A DNA stretch of 64,000 bases from Acidimicrobiaceae bacterium (GCA_020637235.1 JACJWG010000003.1:248001-312000); one strand, 5' to 3'; positions 18,060-27,979 are shown, counted from the stretch's first letter. Numbers and translations are program-made. The notes: generated by a model not told the origin, from the sequence alone.

Positions 18060-19337
18060 TCAGCGCGGCGCGAGTGCCGAGCGGCCGCGGAAGGCGGCCG
18101 ACTCGCCGAGATGTTCCTCGATGCGCAGCAGCTGGTTGTACTTGGCGACACGGTCGCTGCGGGCCGGGGCACCGGTCTTGATCTGGCCGCAGTTCGTGGC
18201 GACGGCGAGATCGGCGATCGTGGCGTCCTCGGTCTCGCCGGAACGGTGGCTCATCACGCTGGTGTAGCTGTGCGCGGTGGCGAGCTCGACGGTCTCGAGG
18301 GTCTCGGTGAGACTGCCGATCTGGTTCACCTTCACGAGCACGCTGTTGGCCACCTTGCGTTCGATGCCCATCCGTAGCCGGGCGACGTTGGTGACGAACA
18401 GGTCGTCGCCGACGAGTTGCACACGTCCGGCGAGCGCGCTCGACATCGCCGCCCACCCTTCCCAGTCGTCCTCGGCCATCCCGTCCTCGATCGACACGAT
18501 CGGATAGGTGTTCACGAGGCGGCTCCAGTACTCCACCATCTCGTCGGGGCCGAGCACCTTGCCCTCGCCGGCGAGGTGGTACCTGCCGTCCTTGAACAGC
18601 TCGCTCATCGCCGGGTCCATCGCGATCGCGATGTCGTCGCCGGGGGTGTAGCCGGCCTGTTCGATCGCCTCGACGAGGATGCGGATCGCGTCCTCGTTGG
18701 TGGCGAGATCGGGCGCGAAGCCGCCCTCGTCGCCGACGGCGGTCGACAGCTTGCGGTCGTGGAACACCTTCTTCAGCGTGTGGTAGGTCTCGGTGCCCCA
18801 GCGCAGCGCCTCGCGGAAGCTCGGCGCGCCGACGGGCATGATCATGAACTCCTGCATGTCGATCGTGTTGTCGGCGTGGGCGCCGCCGTTCACGACGTTC
18901 ATCATCGGCACCGGGAGCACGTGGGCGTTCGGGCCGCCGACGTAGCGGTAGAGCGGCAGCTCGAGCTCGAGCGCGGCGGCCTTCGCGACCGCGAGGCTCA
19001 CGCCGAGGATGGCGTTGGCGCCGAGTCGGGCCTTGTTCGCCGTGCCGTCGAGCGACACCAGTTCGCTGTCGATCTGGCGCTGCTCGAGCGCGTCCATGCC
19101 GCGCAGCACGTCGGCGATCTCACCGTTCACGTACCCGACCGCCGTCGTCACACCCTTGCCCAGGAACCGGTCGCCGCCGTCGCGCAACTCCACCGCCTCG
19201 TGCTCGCCGGTCGAGGCGCCGGAGGGCACCGCGGCACGGCCGAGCGCACCGCTGTCGAGCTCGATCTCCACCTCGACGGTGGGATTGCCACGCGAATCGA
19301 GGATCTCGCGGCCGACGATGTTGACGATTTCACTCAT
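18060..19337 (-). CDS. eno: Enolase (phosphopyruvate hydratase)
   Basis: A 425-residue glycolytic enzyme that converts 2-phosphoglycerate to phosphoenolpyruvate, cytosolic and Mg2+-dependent. Family hallmarks are ILDSRGNPTVEVE near the start, the substrate loop SGASTG, Glu/Asp metal ligands (SIEDGMAEDD and GDDLFVTN), the catalytic Lys in LVKVNQIGSLTET, and SHRSGETED near the end. Length is normal. The ATG at 19337 is unambiguous. The divergent membrane-protein frame can be opened from an ATG that overlaps this start codon, but a later start for that gene is likelier. Confidence 0.97.
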   Translation of the reverse strand: MSEIVNIVGREILDSRGNPTVEVEIELDSGALGRAAVPSGASTGEHEAVELRDGGDRFLGKGVTTAVGYVNGEIADVLRGMDALEQRQIDSELVSLDGTANKARLGANAILGVSLAVAKAAALELELPLYRYVGGPNAHVLPVPMMNVVNGGAHADNTIDMQEFMIMPVGAPSFREALRWGTETYHTLKKVFHDRKLSTAVGDEGGFAPDLATNEDAIRILVEAIEQAGYTPGDDIAIAMDPAMSELFKDGRYHLAGEGKVLGPDEMVEYWSRLVNTYPIVSIEDGMAEDDWEGWAAMSSALAGRVQLVGDDLFVTNVARLRMGIERKVANSVLVKVNQIGSLTETLETVELATAHSYTSVMSHRSGETEDATIADLAVATNCGQIKTGAPARSDRVAKYNQLLRIEEHLGESAAFRGRSALAPR

Positions 19338-19392
19338 GAAAACACACGGTACTCATCTTCAGCCGGGCTCCCCGCATGTCGATCTTCGACCC

Positions 19393-20316
19393 GTGGAGAA
19401 CGACGCTCGCTCATCGCTGTCGGACGGCGCACCCGACGCCGTCGACCCCGACGACCGCCCGACCGCCGACGGGCCCGTCCTCCCTGCGCCTCGGATGACC
19501 GGGTCGGAACTGCCGCCCGAGGTGTGGGAGCGCTGGGCCGATCAGCTCGACGATCCGCCGGCCCGCGGTCGGCCGGCGTTGCGACGATGGCGCTGGTTGA
19601 TCCCGACGCGTGGCGCGGCGATGATCGCCACGCTCGGCTGGGCGGGCGCGGTGATCGCGCAGATGCTGCTGCTCGCCGCGCTCGTGCCGTCGTTCGATCT
19701 CGGCAAGAGCCGTGGCTTCGTGGTGCCGCTCGACGAGTCGGCCTGGTTCGGGGCCACGACGATCGTGTCGGCTGCCGCCGCGTCGCTGGGATGGCTCGCC
19801 TGGACGGTCGGTGCGGCGTTCAACGTGCGGCGGGTGTCGCCGCTGTCGACGTCGCCGCTGCTGCCGCTCGCCGTGTACGTCGGTGGCGCTGCGATCGTGG
19901 TGACCGGCCTGCTGTCGCACGGCGACGAGCGCACCCCACTCGTGCTCGGAGGGCTCGCCTGGCTCGGCGTCGGCCACGTGCTCGTGGTGGGCTCGTTCCG
20001 CAGCGCGGCCTACCGCATCGGCGCGCTCGGCGACGAGTTCGCGAAGTTGCTCTGGCTGCCGATGGCCGGCGTCACCTACCGCGTGTTCGTGAACGTGGTG
20101 CTCAGCCTGTTGCCCGACGCCTGGAAGACCACGCTGGTGCTGTTCGGCCTCGGCACGCTGGGTGGCCTGTTCGTGGTCGGGATGATGCTGTCGACGTGGC
20201 GGGCGACCACCTCGTTCGAACAGGCCTGTCATCGGCTCAACACCCGTGCGCTCGGCCACGAACTGCCGCCGATCGACAAGGTGGCCGAGGCCTGGCGGCA
20301 GGCCAACGCCCGCTGA
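19393..20316 (+). CDS. Multi-pass membrane protein, paralogue 1 of a tandem pair
   Basis: About 307 residues with a hydrophilic acidic N-terminus and roughly six membrane segments, unrecognised by family. It shares order and motifs with the next gene: WLAWTV..FNVRRVSPL..SPLLPLAVYVGG, then VGHVLVVGSFRSAAYRIG, and a cytosolic end FEQACHRLN. The start is uncertain: ATG 19336 would overlap the start codon of divergent eno, GTG 19393 leaves 55 bases for promoters, and ATG 19495 lies just before the conserved part. Both paralogues sit on the opposite strand inside the conserved eno-mazG block. Confidence 0.7.
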   Translation: MENDARSSLSDGAPDAVDPDDRPTADGPVLPAPRMTGSELPPEVWERWADQLDDPPARGRPALRRWRWLIPTRGAAMIATLGWAGAVIAQMLLLAALVPSFDLGKSRGFVVPLDESAWFGATTIVSAAAASLGWLAWTVGAAFNVRRVSPLSTSPLLPLAVYVGGAAIVVTGLLSHGDERTPLVLGGLAWLGVGHVLVVGSFRSAAYRIGALGDEFAKLLWLPMAGVTYRVFVNVVLSLLPDAWKTTLVLFGLGTLGGLFVVGMMLSTWRATTSFEQACHRLNTRALGHELPPIDKVAEAWRQANAR

Positions 20317-20362
20317 CCGGGTCCGGCCTTCAGGCACGGCGCCTGCGTGCCGATGACTTCAC

Positions 20363-21112
20363 ATGGATCCGCTGACCTCCGCGCCCGATCGATCCGGCCC
20401 GGATCTCGTCCGGACGCGCCCGGCAGTGTTGGCGTTGGTGGGGGCTCACCTGCTCCTCGCGGCGGTGGCGGGGTATCTGACGTTCTGGTACGGCCGTGCC
20501 GGACTCGACGGGATCCTGTCGCCGACCGAACAGGTACCCGAGGCACTCGACACCGCGCTGATGGTGTCGGCCGGGTCGACCTACGTCGGGTGGCTGTGGT
20601 GGAGCGTCGTGGCGTGCGTGAACGCCCGCCGGATCCGCCCCCTCGCCGGCTCGCCGTGGCTGCCGGTGTGGATCTACGTGGGCGGTCCGCTGCTGCTGGT
20701 CGGTGTGCGGTACCTCGACGCCGGGCTCCTGCGGGACGGCGTCCTCGTCGTCGGTGCCGTCACCGTGGCCTACGGGCACTTCGCGGTGATCGGTTCGTTG
20801 CGCAGCACGGCGCGCCGTGTCGGCGCACCAGTGGCGCCGTTCACGCGGCTGATCGTCCTGCCGATCGCCCTCCCGTTCGTGCAGCTCGCACTGGCGCTCG
20901 TCCTGTCTGACGACGTGGCCAGGGTCGACGAGCTCACCTTCCTCCATGCGCTGTGGACCGTGTTCGCGGTGGCGATGGCGGCGATCACCTGGCACGCGGC
21001 GCGTGCGCTCGAGCTCGCGTGCCAGAGCGAGGTGATCCGTCGGCGGGCCGATCAGCACACGTTGCCGTCCGGGGACGTGGTCGCCGCAGCGCTCCGGCGG
21101 TCGCTCGGCTGA
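20363..21112 (+). CDS. Multi-pass membrane protein, paralogue 2 of a tandem pair
   Basis: A 249-residue membrane protein with about six hydrophobic segments. It aligns by eye with the upstream gene over its whole length: GWLWWSVVACVNARRIRPL, SPWLPVWIYVGGPLLLVG, YGHFAVIGSLRSTARRVG and the final LELACQSEVIRRRADQHTLP. The cytosolic N-terminal extension of paralogue 1 is missing. The gap between the two is 46 bases, so co-transcription is likely. No enzymatic motif is visible and no function can be assigned. Confidence 0.72.
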   Translation: MDPLTSAPDRSGPDLVRTRPAVLALVGAHLLLAAVAGYLTFWYGRAGLDGILSPTEQVPEALDTALMVSAGSTYVGWLWWSVVACVNARRIRPLAGSPWLPVWIYVGGPLLLVGVRYLDAGLLRDGVLVVGAVTVAYGHFAVIGSLRSTARRVGAPVAPFTRLIVLPIALPFVQLALALVLSDDVARVDELTFLHALWTVFAVAMAAITWHAARALELACQSEVIRRRADQHTLPSGDVVAAALRRSLG

Positions 21113-21140
21113 CGGGTGCACCGATCGGCGGTGCCGACGG

Positions 21141-22607
21141 TCAGCGCTCGGCGAGCTTGACCTCGTCCCACAACGCATCGAGCACCTCGAGGCCGGCGGT
21201 GTGCAGGTCGATCGATCGCGAGGCAGCCAGGCGCTCGACACCCTCGAAGCGGGTGCGGAACTTGGCCGTGGCGTGGCGCAGCGCCGACTCGGGCTCGACG
21301 CCGAGGTGCCGAGCCACGTTCACCACGGCGAACAGCAGGTCGCCGATCTCGCGTTCCACCTCGCGGTCGTCGCCGTCGGCGTGGGCCGCCAGCACCTCGG
21401 CGGTCTCCTCCGCGATCTTCGGCACCGCGCCGTGGACGTCCGGCCAGTCGAACCCCACCTTGGCCGCCTTGCGCTGCACCGCGTACGCGTAGCCGAGCGA
21501 CGGCTGCGACGTCGGGACGCCGTCGAACACGCTGGTGCGCTGCTTCTCGGCCCGCTTGATCGCATCCCAGTTGGTGACGACCTCGTCGGCGCTGCCAACC
21601 GTCACCGTGTCGCCGCCCGCCGGTGGGAACACGTGCGGGTGGCGGCGGACGAGCTTGTCGTGCACCTGCCGCGCGACGTCGGCGATCGTGAACCGACCCT
21701 CCTGTTCGGCGATCGTGGCGTGGAACTCGATCTGGTACAGCAGATCGCCGAGCTCTTCGACGAGCGCGTCGTCGGTGCTCGGATCGTCGGGATCGAGCGC
21801 CTCGATCGCGTCGACCACCTCGTAGGTCTCCTCGAGGAGGTACTTCACGAGCGACCGGTGGGTCTGCTCCTGATCCCACGGGCACTGTTCGCGCAACACG
21901 CGGGCGAGCTCGTGGAAGCGCACGAGTTCGGTGCCCACCGGTGCGCCGAGTCCGGGCACGTACACGCAGGTGAGGTGGTCGGCCTCGACGGTGCGGTCGA
22001 GGTCGGCCCAGGTGGTGTGCACGACTGCCTCGTCGGCGGTGCCGAGCCGCTGCAGGATGACCACCGGCTCGTCGCCCTCGGCCTGTTCGGCCGCGAGCTT
22101 CACCGCCGACAGGACCCAGTTGGCGTGGGTGTGGGCGACGAGCATCGGGCCGGCGTAGCCGGCGGCTGCGATGGCGAAGTCGTGGCCGTCGATCAGCTTC
22201 ACGCCGGTCTCGACGGGGTCGATGCCGAGGCGCTCGTAGGCCACGTCGAGGAACGAGATCGCGGGCAGCACGTCGCAGACGACGCGCGCATCGGCGCGCA
22301 GCCGTCGTACGGTGCGCTCGAGCACCAGCGGCGACCCGGGCACGGCGTAGAGCACGTGGCCGTGCACGGTGGCGGCGTCGACCAGCCGGTCGACGATCGT
22401 GGCGTACACGTCGTCGAAGGTGTCGGCGACGTCGTACACCTCGTCGAAGCTCGTCGCCTCGCCGACGACGGCCGCCGACGGGTGACGGCGGGTGCGTACG
22501 AAGCGCGCTGCCGGTGGCGTGGCGTCGATCGCGTCGAGTGTGGCTCGGGTGACCCAGCGCTCGTCACCGGGGCCGAGGCCGACGACGGTGACGCGCGGCG
22601 TGGTCAC
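21141..22607 (-). CDS. mazG: MazG nucleoside triphosphate pyrophosphohydrolase fused to a tetrapyrrole-methylase-type domain (YabN type)
   Basis: A 488-residue two-domain protein. Residues 1 to about 225 form a SAM-dependent tetrapyrrole-methylase fold (VTVVGLGPGDERWVT, then a PGSPLV loop). The C-terminal half holds tandem MazG motifs: LLEETYEVVDAI with EELGDLLYQIEFH, and IAEETAEVLAAH with EIGDLLFAVVNVA, each with the E-x2-E and E-x2-D metal ligands. MazG removes pyrophosphate from (often aberrant) NTPs. The same fusion is known as B. subtilis YabN. The GTG start at 22607 overlaps the stop of the SurA-like gene by four bases. It belongs to the mfd-mazG-eno block. Confidence 0.9.
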   Translation of the reverse strand: MTTPRVTVVGLGPGDERWVTRATLDAIDATPPAARFVRTRRHPSAAVVGEATSFDEVYDVADTFDDVYATIVDRLVDAATVHGHVLYAVPGSPLVLERTVRRLRADARVVCDVLPAISFLDVAYERLGIDPVETGVKLIDGHDFAIAAAGYAGPMLVAHTHANWVLSAVKLAAEQAEGDEPVVILQRLGTADEAVVHTTWADLDRTVEADHLTCVYVPGLGAPVGTELVRFHELARVLREQCPWDQEQTHRSLVKYLLEETYEVVDAIEALDPDDPSTDDALVEELGDLLYQIEFHATIAEQEGRFTIADVARQVHDKLVRRHPHVFPPAGGDTVTVGSADEVVTNWDAIKRAEKQRTSVFDGVPTSQPSLGYAYAVQRKAAKVGFDWPDVHGAVPKIAEETAEVLAAHADGDDREVEREIGDLLFAVVNVARHLGVEPESALRHATAKFRTRFEGVERLAASRSIDLHTAGLEVLDALWDEVKLAER

Positions 22608-23119
22608 GACGCCATCGGTTGGACCAGGCCGACGTCGAGGTCCCAATAGCCGTACACCGGGTCGACGTACACCGACTGCTCACGCGCGAAGTCGAGCAGC
22701 GTGGTGTCGAACGCTCCGGCGCCCTCGAACGCCATCCGGGCCGACATGCTGTCGATCTCGTACTGGCGCAGGAAGTCGCTCACCTCGGTGCCGCCGAGCT
22801 GGCTGTCGATCTGCGCCGCAGCCGCCTCGCGGTTCGCCTCGGTGATCGCCACCCCCTGTTCGACCAGGAACTGGCGGATCATCTCGTCGACGATCCAGCC
22901 GCCGATCACCTGGCGGTGGATGTCGGCCGACAGCTCGTCGGGCACCTCGGTCGAATCGCGTGCCGCCAGCGCGTCGTGCAGGTAGCGCTCGAGGTCGGCG
23001 CGGGAGAGCTCGACGTCGCCGACGCGAGCCGCGTTGGCGTTGTCGGTGAACGTCGCGCACGACGAGAAGGTGACGGCCGCGACGAGCGCGCCCACGACGA
23101 GACCGATTCGGCGGATCAC
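22604..23119 (-). CDS. SurA N-terminal-like lipoprotein (chaperone/PPIase-related)
   Basis: A 171-residue predicted lipoprotein whose signal peptide ends AAVTFSSC. ANAARVGDVELSRADLERYL is the usual entry of the SurA/PrsA N-terminal chaperone domain. The parvulin isomerase domain is missing, so holding or folding of exported proteins is likelier than isomerisation. The GTG start at 23119 follows the DUF4032 gene by 34 bases and the stop overlaps mazG. The position between mfd and mazG is kept in many actinobacteria, which carry a short SurA-like or LpqU-type lipoprotein here. Confidence 0.75.
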   Translation of the reverse strand: MIRRIGLVVGALVAAVTFSSCATFTDNANAARVGDVELSRADLERYLHDALAARDSTEVPDELSADIHRQVIGGWIVDEMIRQFLVEQGVAITEANREAAAAQIDSQLGGTEVSDFLRQYEIDSMSARMAFEGAGAFDTTLLDFAREQSVYVDPVYGYWDLDVGLVQPMAS

Positions 23120-23153
23120 GGCCCGAACGTTAGCGGCAGGGCCCCGGCCGCAC

Positions 23154-24455
23154 TCAGTCCCCTGACCCGGACTCGGTGTCGGGCTCGGTGTCGGGCCGTG
23201 CCATGCCGGGGGTGATCGCCCGCAGCTCCACCGTCAGCGGCGGCAGCGTGATCTGTTCGTGCCGTGCCGGTGCGAGCACGTGCTGCACGTACGACTGGAT
23301 CGTGTCGTCCATCCCGACGTCGTAGCCGGCACGCTCGGAGATGAACCAGCGGTGCTCGAGCACCTGGTGGTACAGCTCGGCCGGTTCGAGCTTGCCCACC
23401 AGATCGGCGGGGATCGCCGCAATCGTCGGCTCGAACCGCTCGTCGGTCCACCGTGCCGCGGCGACGGCCTCGCGGACGCGTCGTCCCTCACGCTGCTCGA
23501 GCGTGGTGCCGTATCGGCGGATGTCGTGCAGCAGGCGGCGGGCCTGGCGCTCGCCGGCGACGATGCCGGTGAGGGTCTTCAGTCGATGGGCGTGGAAGCC
23601 GTGCTCCACCACACGGGGCACCAGGCGCAGCCGCTGGTCCTCGCCCACGCTGACGAGCTCGAGCTCGCTCGCGTCGAAGCCGAGCTCGTGCAGGCGTCGG
23701 AGGCGCTGGTCGACGCGGAAGGTCTCGTCGACGCGGAACTCCTCGACGACGGTGAGCTCGGCCCACAGCTTCGAGTAGCTGTCCTCGATCGCGAGCGCGG
23801 TGTCGATCGGGTCGATGCCGTCGGCGAGCAGGCCGCCCGCCTGCAGGTCGGTGAGATCGCCGGCGACGTTCTCGGTGGCGATCTGCAGGTCGAGCATCCG
23901 CTGCCCGTCGCTCAGGCTCTCGTGCAGCTCGCCGGTCTCGACGTCGATGATGTACGCCTGGAGGGCGTCGGCGTCGCGACGGAACAGGGTGTTCGACAAT
24001 GAGCAGTCGCCCCAGTAGAAGCCGGCGAGGTGCAGTCGCACGAGCAAGCCGGCGAGCGCGTCGAGCAGACGTTCACCGAGGTAGGGGATCTGCAGGCCAC
24101 GGCCCGACAGCAGGATGCGGTACGGGAGCGAGTAGTCGATGTGGCGAGTGACGAGCAGACCCTCGGTCGCCTCGCCGCCGTCGTCGACGCGTCCCGTCAC
24201 CACGCCGACCACCTCGGCGGTGGGCAGGTTGAGCTCGACCAGTTGCCGGAGCAGGCGCCACTCGCGCTCGGCCAGGTGGTCGGGCAGCTCCTTCACGACG
24301 TAGGCGGCCTCGGCGTCCTCGATCATCCGGACCACGTGGCGGTGGAGGCCCATCACCGAGTGCATCCCGTCGATGCTCCAGTCGTCGAGCGGCACCGTCA
24401 GCGGCCACCCGACGACGGCCGTGTGCTCGGTGGGCTTCGCCAGCTGGAGGCGCAT
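23154..24455 (-). CDS. DUF4032 protein with a degenerate lipopolysaccharide-kinase-like fold
   Basis: A 433-residue cytosolic protein. The first 200 residues resemble Kdo/WaaP-type kinases: AAYVVKELPDHL holds a candidate ATP-binding Lys, and FYWGDCSLSNTLF followed by AYIIDVETGE matches the catalytic and DFG-like loops (Asp and Asn both present). The rest is the DUF4032 region typical of actinobacteria (FRVDQRLRRL.ELGFD, HRWFISERAG). The substrate is unknown. It begins three bases after mfd ends, so the two are probably translated from one message. Confidence 0.78.
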   Translation of the reverse strand: MRLQLAKPTEHTAVVGWPLTVPLDDWSIDGMHSVMGLHRHVVRMIEDAEAAYVVKELPDHLAEREWRLLRQLVELNLPTAEVVGVVTGRVDDGGEATEGLLVTRHIDYSLPYRILLSGRGLQIPYLGERLLDALAGLLVRLHLAGFYWGDCSLSNTLFRRDADALQAYIIDVETGELHESLSDGQRMLDLQIATENVAGDLTDLQAGGLLADGIDPIDTALAIEDSYSKLWAELTVVEEFRVDETFRVDQRLRRLHELGFDASELELVSVGEDQRLRLVPRVVEHGFHAHRLKTLTGIVAGERQARRLLHDIRRYGTTLEQREGRRVREAVAAARWTDERFEPTIAAIPADLVGKLEPAELYHQVLEHRWFISERAGYDVGMDDTIQSYVQHVLAPARHEQITLPPLTVELRAITPGMARPDTEPDTESGSGD

Positions 24456-24458
24456 CGA

Positions 24459-27400
24459 TCAACGTCCCCGGCTGCTCACGACGCGACCGCCGGCCGGCAT
24501 CGCCTCGGCGATCGTGTTCGGCCCACCCGTCGGCGGACCGTCGGGTGGCACGAGCTCGCGGAGGAACCCCACCAGGAACGACGCCGGCGTGGCGCCGCGG
24601 GGAATCGGCACGACCAGCTGCTCGAGGTCGTCCTTCACGATCGCGGTGCGCGACAAGCGCTTCAGCCGCATGTCCTCGCTCACCTTCAGCCGCAGTGGGG
24701 CGAGGCGTGCCGCGTTCGACTGGATGCTCACGTCGCGCAGGCCGAGTCGATGGCACTCGGCGCGCAGGTAGCCGACGTCGAGCAGCGCGGACGCAGGGTC
24801 GGGCACCGGGCCGTAGCGGTCCTCCCACTCGGCGCGGATGTCGTCCACCTCGCTCGCCCGCTCGACCGCGGCGAGGCGGCGGTAGGCCTCCAGCCGCAAC
24901 TCCTCCTTCGCCACGTAGTCCTTCGGCAAGAACGCGTCGGTGGGCACGTCGAGCTTCACCTCGCTCGGTGCCTTCGCCGGTTCACCCTTCATCTCGCCGA
25001 CGGCCTCGGTGACCATCTGGCAGTACAGGTCGTAGCCGACCGCGGCGATGTGGCCGCTCTGGCTCTCGCCGAGCAGGTTGCCGGCGCCGCGGATCTCGAG
25101 GTCGCGCATCGCGATCTTGAACCCGCTGCCGAGGTCGGTGGCCTCGCCGATGGTGCGGAGCCGTTCGTAGGCCTCCTCGGTGAGCCGGGCGTCTCGCGGA
25201 TGGAACAGGTAGGCGTAGGCGCGGCTGCCGCTGCGACCCACACGACCACGCAGCTGATGCATCTGGCCGAGGCCGAGCAGGTCGGCGCGCTCGACGACGA
25301 GGGTGTTCACCGTCGGCATGTCGATGCCGCTCTCGATGATCGTGGTGCACACGAGCACGTCGAAGCGGCCCTCCCAGAAGTCGAGCACCACTTGTTCGAG
25401 GCTGCCTTCGTCCATCTGTCCGTGAGCGATCGCGATCCGGGCCTCGGGCACCAGTTCGCGCAGGCGAGCCGCCGCCTCCTCGATCGTGTTGACGCGGTTG
25501 TGCACCCAGAACACCTGCCCCTCGCGCAGGAGCTCACGGCGGATGGCCTCGACGGCCACGCGCTCGTCGTACTCGCCGACGAAGGTGAGGATCGGCTGGC
25601 GATCGGCCGGTGGGGTCTGCAACAAGCTGAGGTCGCGGATGCCGACGAGGCTCATCTCGAGGGTGCGCGGGATCGGGGTGGCGGACAAGGTGAGCACGTC
25701 GACGTTGGTCTTCAGCTTCTTCATCGCCTCCTTCGCCTGCACGCCGAAGCGCTGCTCCTCGTCGACGATCAGCAGGCCGAGGTCCTTGAACTGCACGCCG
25801 TCGCCGAGCAGACGGTGCGTACCGATCACACAGTCGACCTCGCCGGACTTCAACCCCTCGAGCACCTGCTTGGCCTCCTTCGCGGTGAGGAAGCGGCTGA
25901 GCGTCTCGACGCGGATCGGGAAGCCCGCGAAACGGTCGGCGAAGGTGTTGCCGTGCTGCGTGGCGAGCAGCGTGGTGGGCGCGAGCACCGCCACCTGCTT
26001 GCCGTCCTGGATGGCCTTGAACGCAGCCCGGACCGCCACCTCGGTCTTGCCGAAGCCGACGTCGCCGCAGAGCAGGCGGTCCATCGGGAACGCACGCTCC
26101 ATGTCGGCCTTGATGTCGTCGAGGGCCTTCAGCTGGTCGGGGGTCTCCGCGTAGGGGAAGGCGTCTTCCATCTCGGCCTGCCACGGGGTGTCCTGACCGA
26201 ACGCGAACCCGGGCGCGTTGACGCGCTTCTGGTAGAGCACCACGAGCTCCTGCGCGATCTCGCGCACGGCGCTTCGCACGCGCGACTTGGCCTTCGCGAA
26301 GTCGGCGCCACCGAGCCGGTGCAACGACGGTGCCTCGCCGCCGACGTACTGGCGGAGCGTGTCGATCTGGTCGCTCGGGACGTAGAGCTTGTCGCCGCCC
26401 TTGTACGACAGCAGCAGGTAGTCGCGCTCCACCCCACCGATCGTGCGCTTCACCATGCCCTCGTACTGGCCGACGCCGTGCTGGTGGTGCACGACGTAGT
26501 TGCCGGGCTTCAGGTCCTCGAAGAAGCCGGCGCTCTGCCGCTTGCGCGGGCGGGCCTGGCGGTGGGCGCGGCGCCGACCGGTGAGGTCGCCCTCCGCGAC
26601 GATCGCGAGTTTCGCCTCCGGGATCGAGCACCCGCGGTGCAACGGGGCGGTGACCACGTAGCCGCCGGGCGCGGACAGGTCGGTGTCGGGGGTGGCGGCC
26701 CGGAACTCGAGACCGCGTTCGCGCAGGAGCGCGGCGAGGCGCTGGGCCGACCCGTCCCCGTCGGCTGCGACCACGACGCGGTACCGGTCGGCGAGCAGGT
26801 CGCGCAGCCGGGTGGCGAGGCCCTCGCCGTCGCCGACGACGGGTCCCCAGCCGGTGGCCGAGATCACCGGGGCGTCGGGACCGGACGGGGTGGAGCTGAT
26901 CGTCCACATCTGCTGGTCGCCGCCGAGCACCCGATCGGTGGCTGCGTGCAAACGCGGGAAGCGGCGCTCGGCGTCGCGCGCCCACGTGCCGGCGAGCGTG
27001 CGGGCGAGGTCGTCCTCCTCGGCGAGCAGGTCGTCGGCCCGATCGCGCATGCGCCGTGGCTCGACGAGCACGACCTTGGCGCTCGACGGCAGCACGTCGG
27101 TGATCAGCAGGTCGGCCTGCTCGGGCGACACCAGCCACGGCAGCCAGCTCTCCATGCCGTCGAACAGGGTGCCCTCGGCGAGGCGTTCCCAATGCTCGCG
27201 TCCCCACGGCTCCTCGGCGATCAAGGCGTCGGCACGAGCTCGGACGTCGTCGCTCGGGACGAGTTCGCGAGCCGGGAAGATCAGCACCTCGTCGAGGTCG
27301 TGGGTGGAGCGCTGGTCGTTGACGGTGAACTCGGTGAGCCGGTCGACCTCGTCACCCCACAGATCGATGCGGATCGGCGCTTCGGCGGTGCTGGGGAAGA

Positions 27401-27941
27401 CGTCGACGATCGCGCCGCGCCGGGCCACCTCGCCACGGTGCTCGACGAGTTCTTCGCGGCGGTAGCCCATGTGCACGAGGCGGGCCAGCAGTGCGTCGGG
27501 ATCGAGCACGTCGTTCGGGCGGACGCAGACCGGCTCGATGGTGGTGGCGTCGGGTCCGAGCTTCTGCAGCAGGGCGCGCACGCCGGTCACCACGATCGCC
27601 GGGGTGCGGCCGGGTTCGCGGAGGCGCCACAGCACCTCGAGCCGACGGCCCATCGTCTCGACGCTGGGGCTCACCCGCTCGAACGGCAGGGTTTCCCACG
27701 CCGGGAAGAGCACCACGTCGTCGGCCGGCATGAACTGGACGAGGTCGTCGTACAACTGGCCGGCGTCGCTGCCGGTGGGCGTGGCGACGAGCAGCGGTCG
27801 GCGCCCGCTCAGCTGGGCCAGCGCGGCGATCGAGATCGCCCGGGCGGCCTCGGGGACGGCGACGAGCGCCTGGGGGTCGCCGAAGGCATGGGTGAGCCCC
27901 GGTTCGGCGCGGAGCAGCGGCGGCAGATCGGCGAGCGACAT
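24459..27941 (-). CDS. mfd: Transcription-repair coupling factor
   Basis: A 1160-residue DNA translocase that pushes stalled RNA polymerase off DNA lesions and recruits UvrA. Parts in order: a UvrB-like N-terminal module (LPFERVSPSVETMGRRLEVL), the polymerase-binding CarD-like domain (KPGNYVVHHQHGVGQYEG), the helicase core with Walker A CGDVGFGKTEVA, DEEQRFGV and the RecG-like TRG segment (GRVGRSGSRAYAYL), and the C-terminal TRCF domain. Length is normal. Its 5' end faces the 62-bp dyad repeats, and its 3' end is followed within three bases by the DUF4032 gene. Confidence 0.97.
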   Translation of the reverse strand: MSLADLPPLLRAEPGLTHAFGDPQALVAVPEAARAISIAALAQLSGRRPLLVATPTGSDAGQLYDDLVQFMPADDVVLFPAWETLPFERVSPSVETMGRRLEVLWRLREPGRTPAIVVTGVRALLQKLGPDATTIEPVCVRPNDVLDPDALLARLVHMGYRREELVEHRGEVARRGAIVDVFPSTAEAPIRIDLWGDEVDRLTEFTVNDQRSTHDLDEVLIFPARELVPSDDVRARADALIAEEPWGREHWERLAEGTLFDGMESWLPWLVSPEQADLLITDVLPSSAKVVLVEPRRMRDRADDLLAEEDDLARTLAGTWARDAERRFPRLHAATDRVLGGDQQMWTISSTPSGPDAPVISATGWGPVVGDGEGLATRLRDLLADRYRVVVAADGDGSAQRLAALLRERGLEFRAATPDTDLSAPGGYVVTAPLHRGCSIPEAKLAIVAEGDLTGRRRAHRQARPRKRQSAGFFEDLKPGNYVVHHQHGVGQYEGMVKRTIGGVERDYLLLSYKGGDKLYVPSDQIDTLRQYVGGEAPSLHRLGGADFAKAKSRVRSAVREIAQELVVLYQKRVNAPGFAFGQDTPWQAEMEDAFPYAETPDQLKALDDIKADMERAFPMDRLLCGDVGFGKTEVAVRAAFKAIQDGKQVAVLAPTTLLATQHGNTFADRFAGFPIRVETLSRFLTAKEAKQVLEGLKSGEVDCVIGTHRLLGDGVQFKDLGLLIVDEEQRFGVQAKEAMKKLKTNVDVLTLSATPIPRTLEMSLVGIRDLSLLQTPPADRQPILTFVGEYDERVAVEAIRRELLREGQVFWVHNRVNTIEEAAARLRELVPEARIAIAHGQMDEGSLEQVVLDFWEGRFDVLVCTTIIESGIDMPTVNTLVVERADLLGLGQMHQLRGRVGRSGSRAYAYLFHPRDARLTEEAYERLRTIGEATDLGSGFKIAMRDLEIRGAGNLLGESQSGHIAAVGYDLYCQMVTEAVGEMKGEPAKAPSEVKLDVPTDAFLPKDYVAKEELRLEAYRRLAAVERASEVDDIRAEWEDRYGPVPDPASALLDVGYLRAECHRLGLRDVSIQSNAARLAPLRLKVSEDMRLKRLSRTAIVKDDLEQLVVPIPRGATPASFLVGFLRELVPPDGPPTGGPNTIAEAMPAGGRVVSSRGR

Positions 27942-27979
27942 CGGACCCCCGAGGGTACCGACGCGACCACCGTCCCAGC

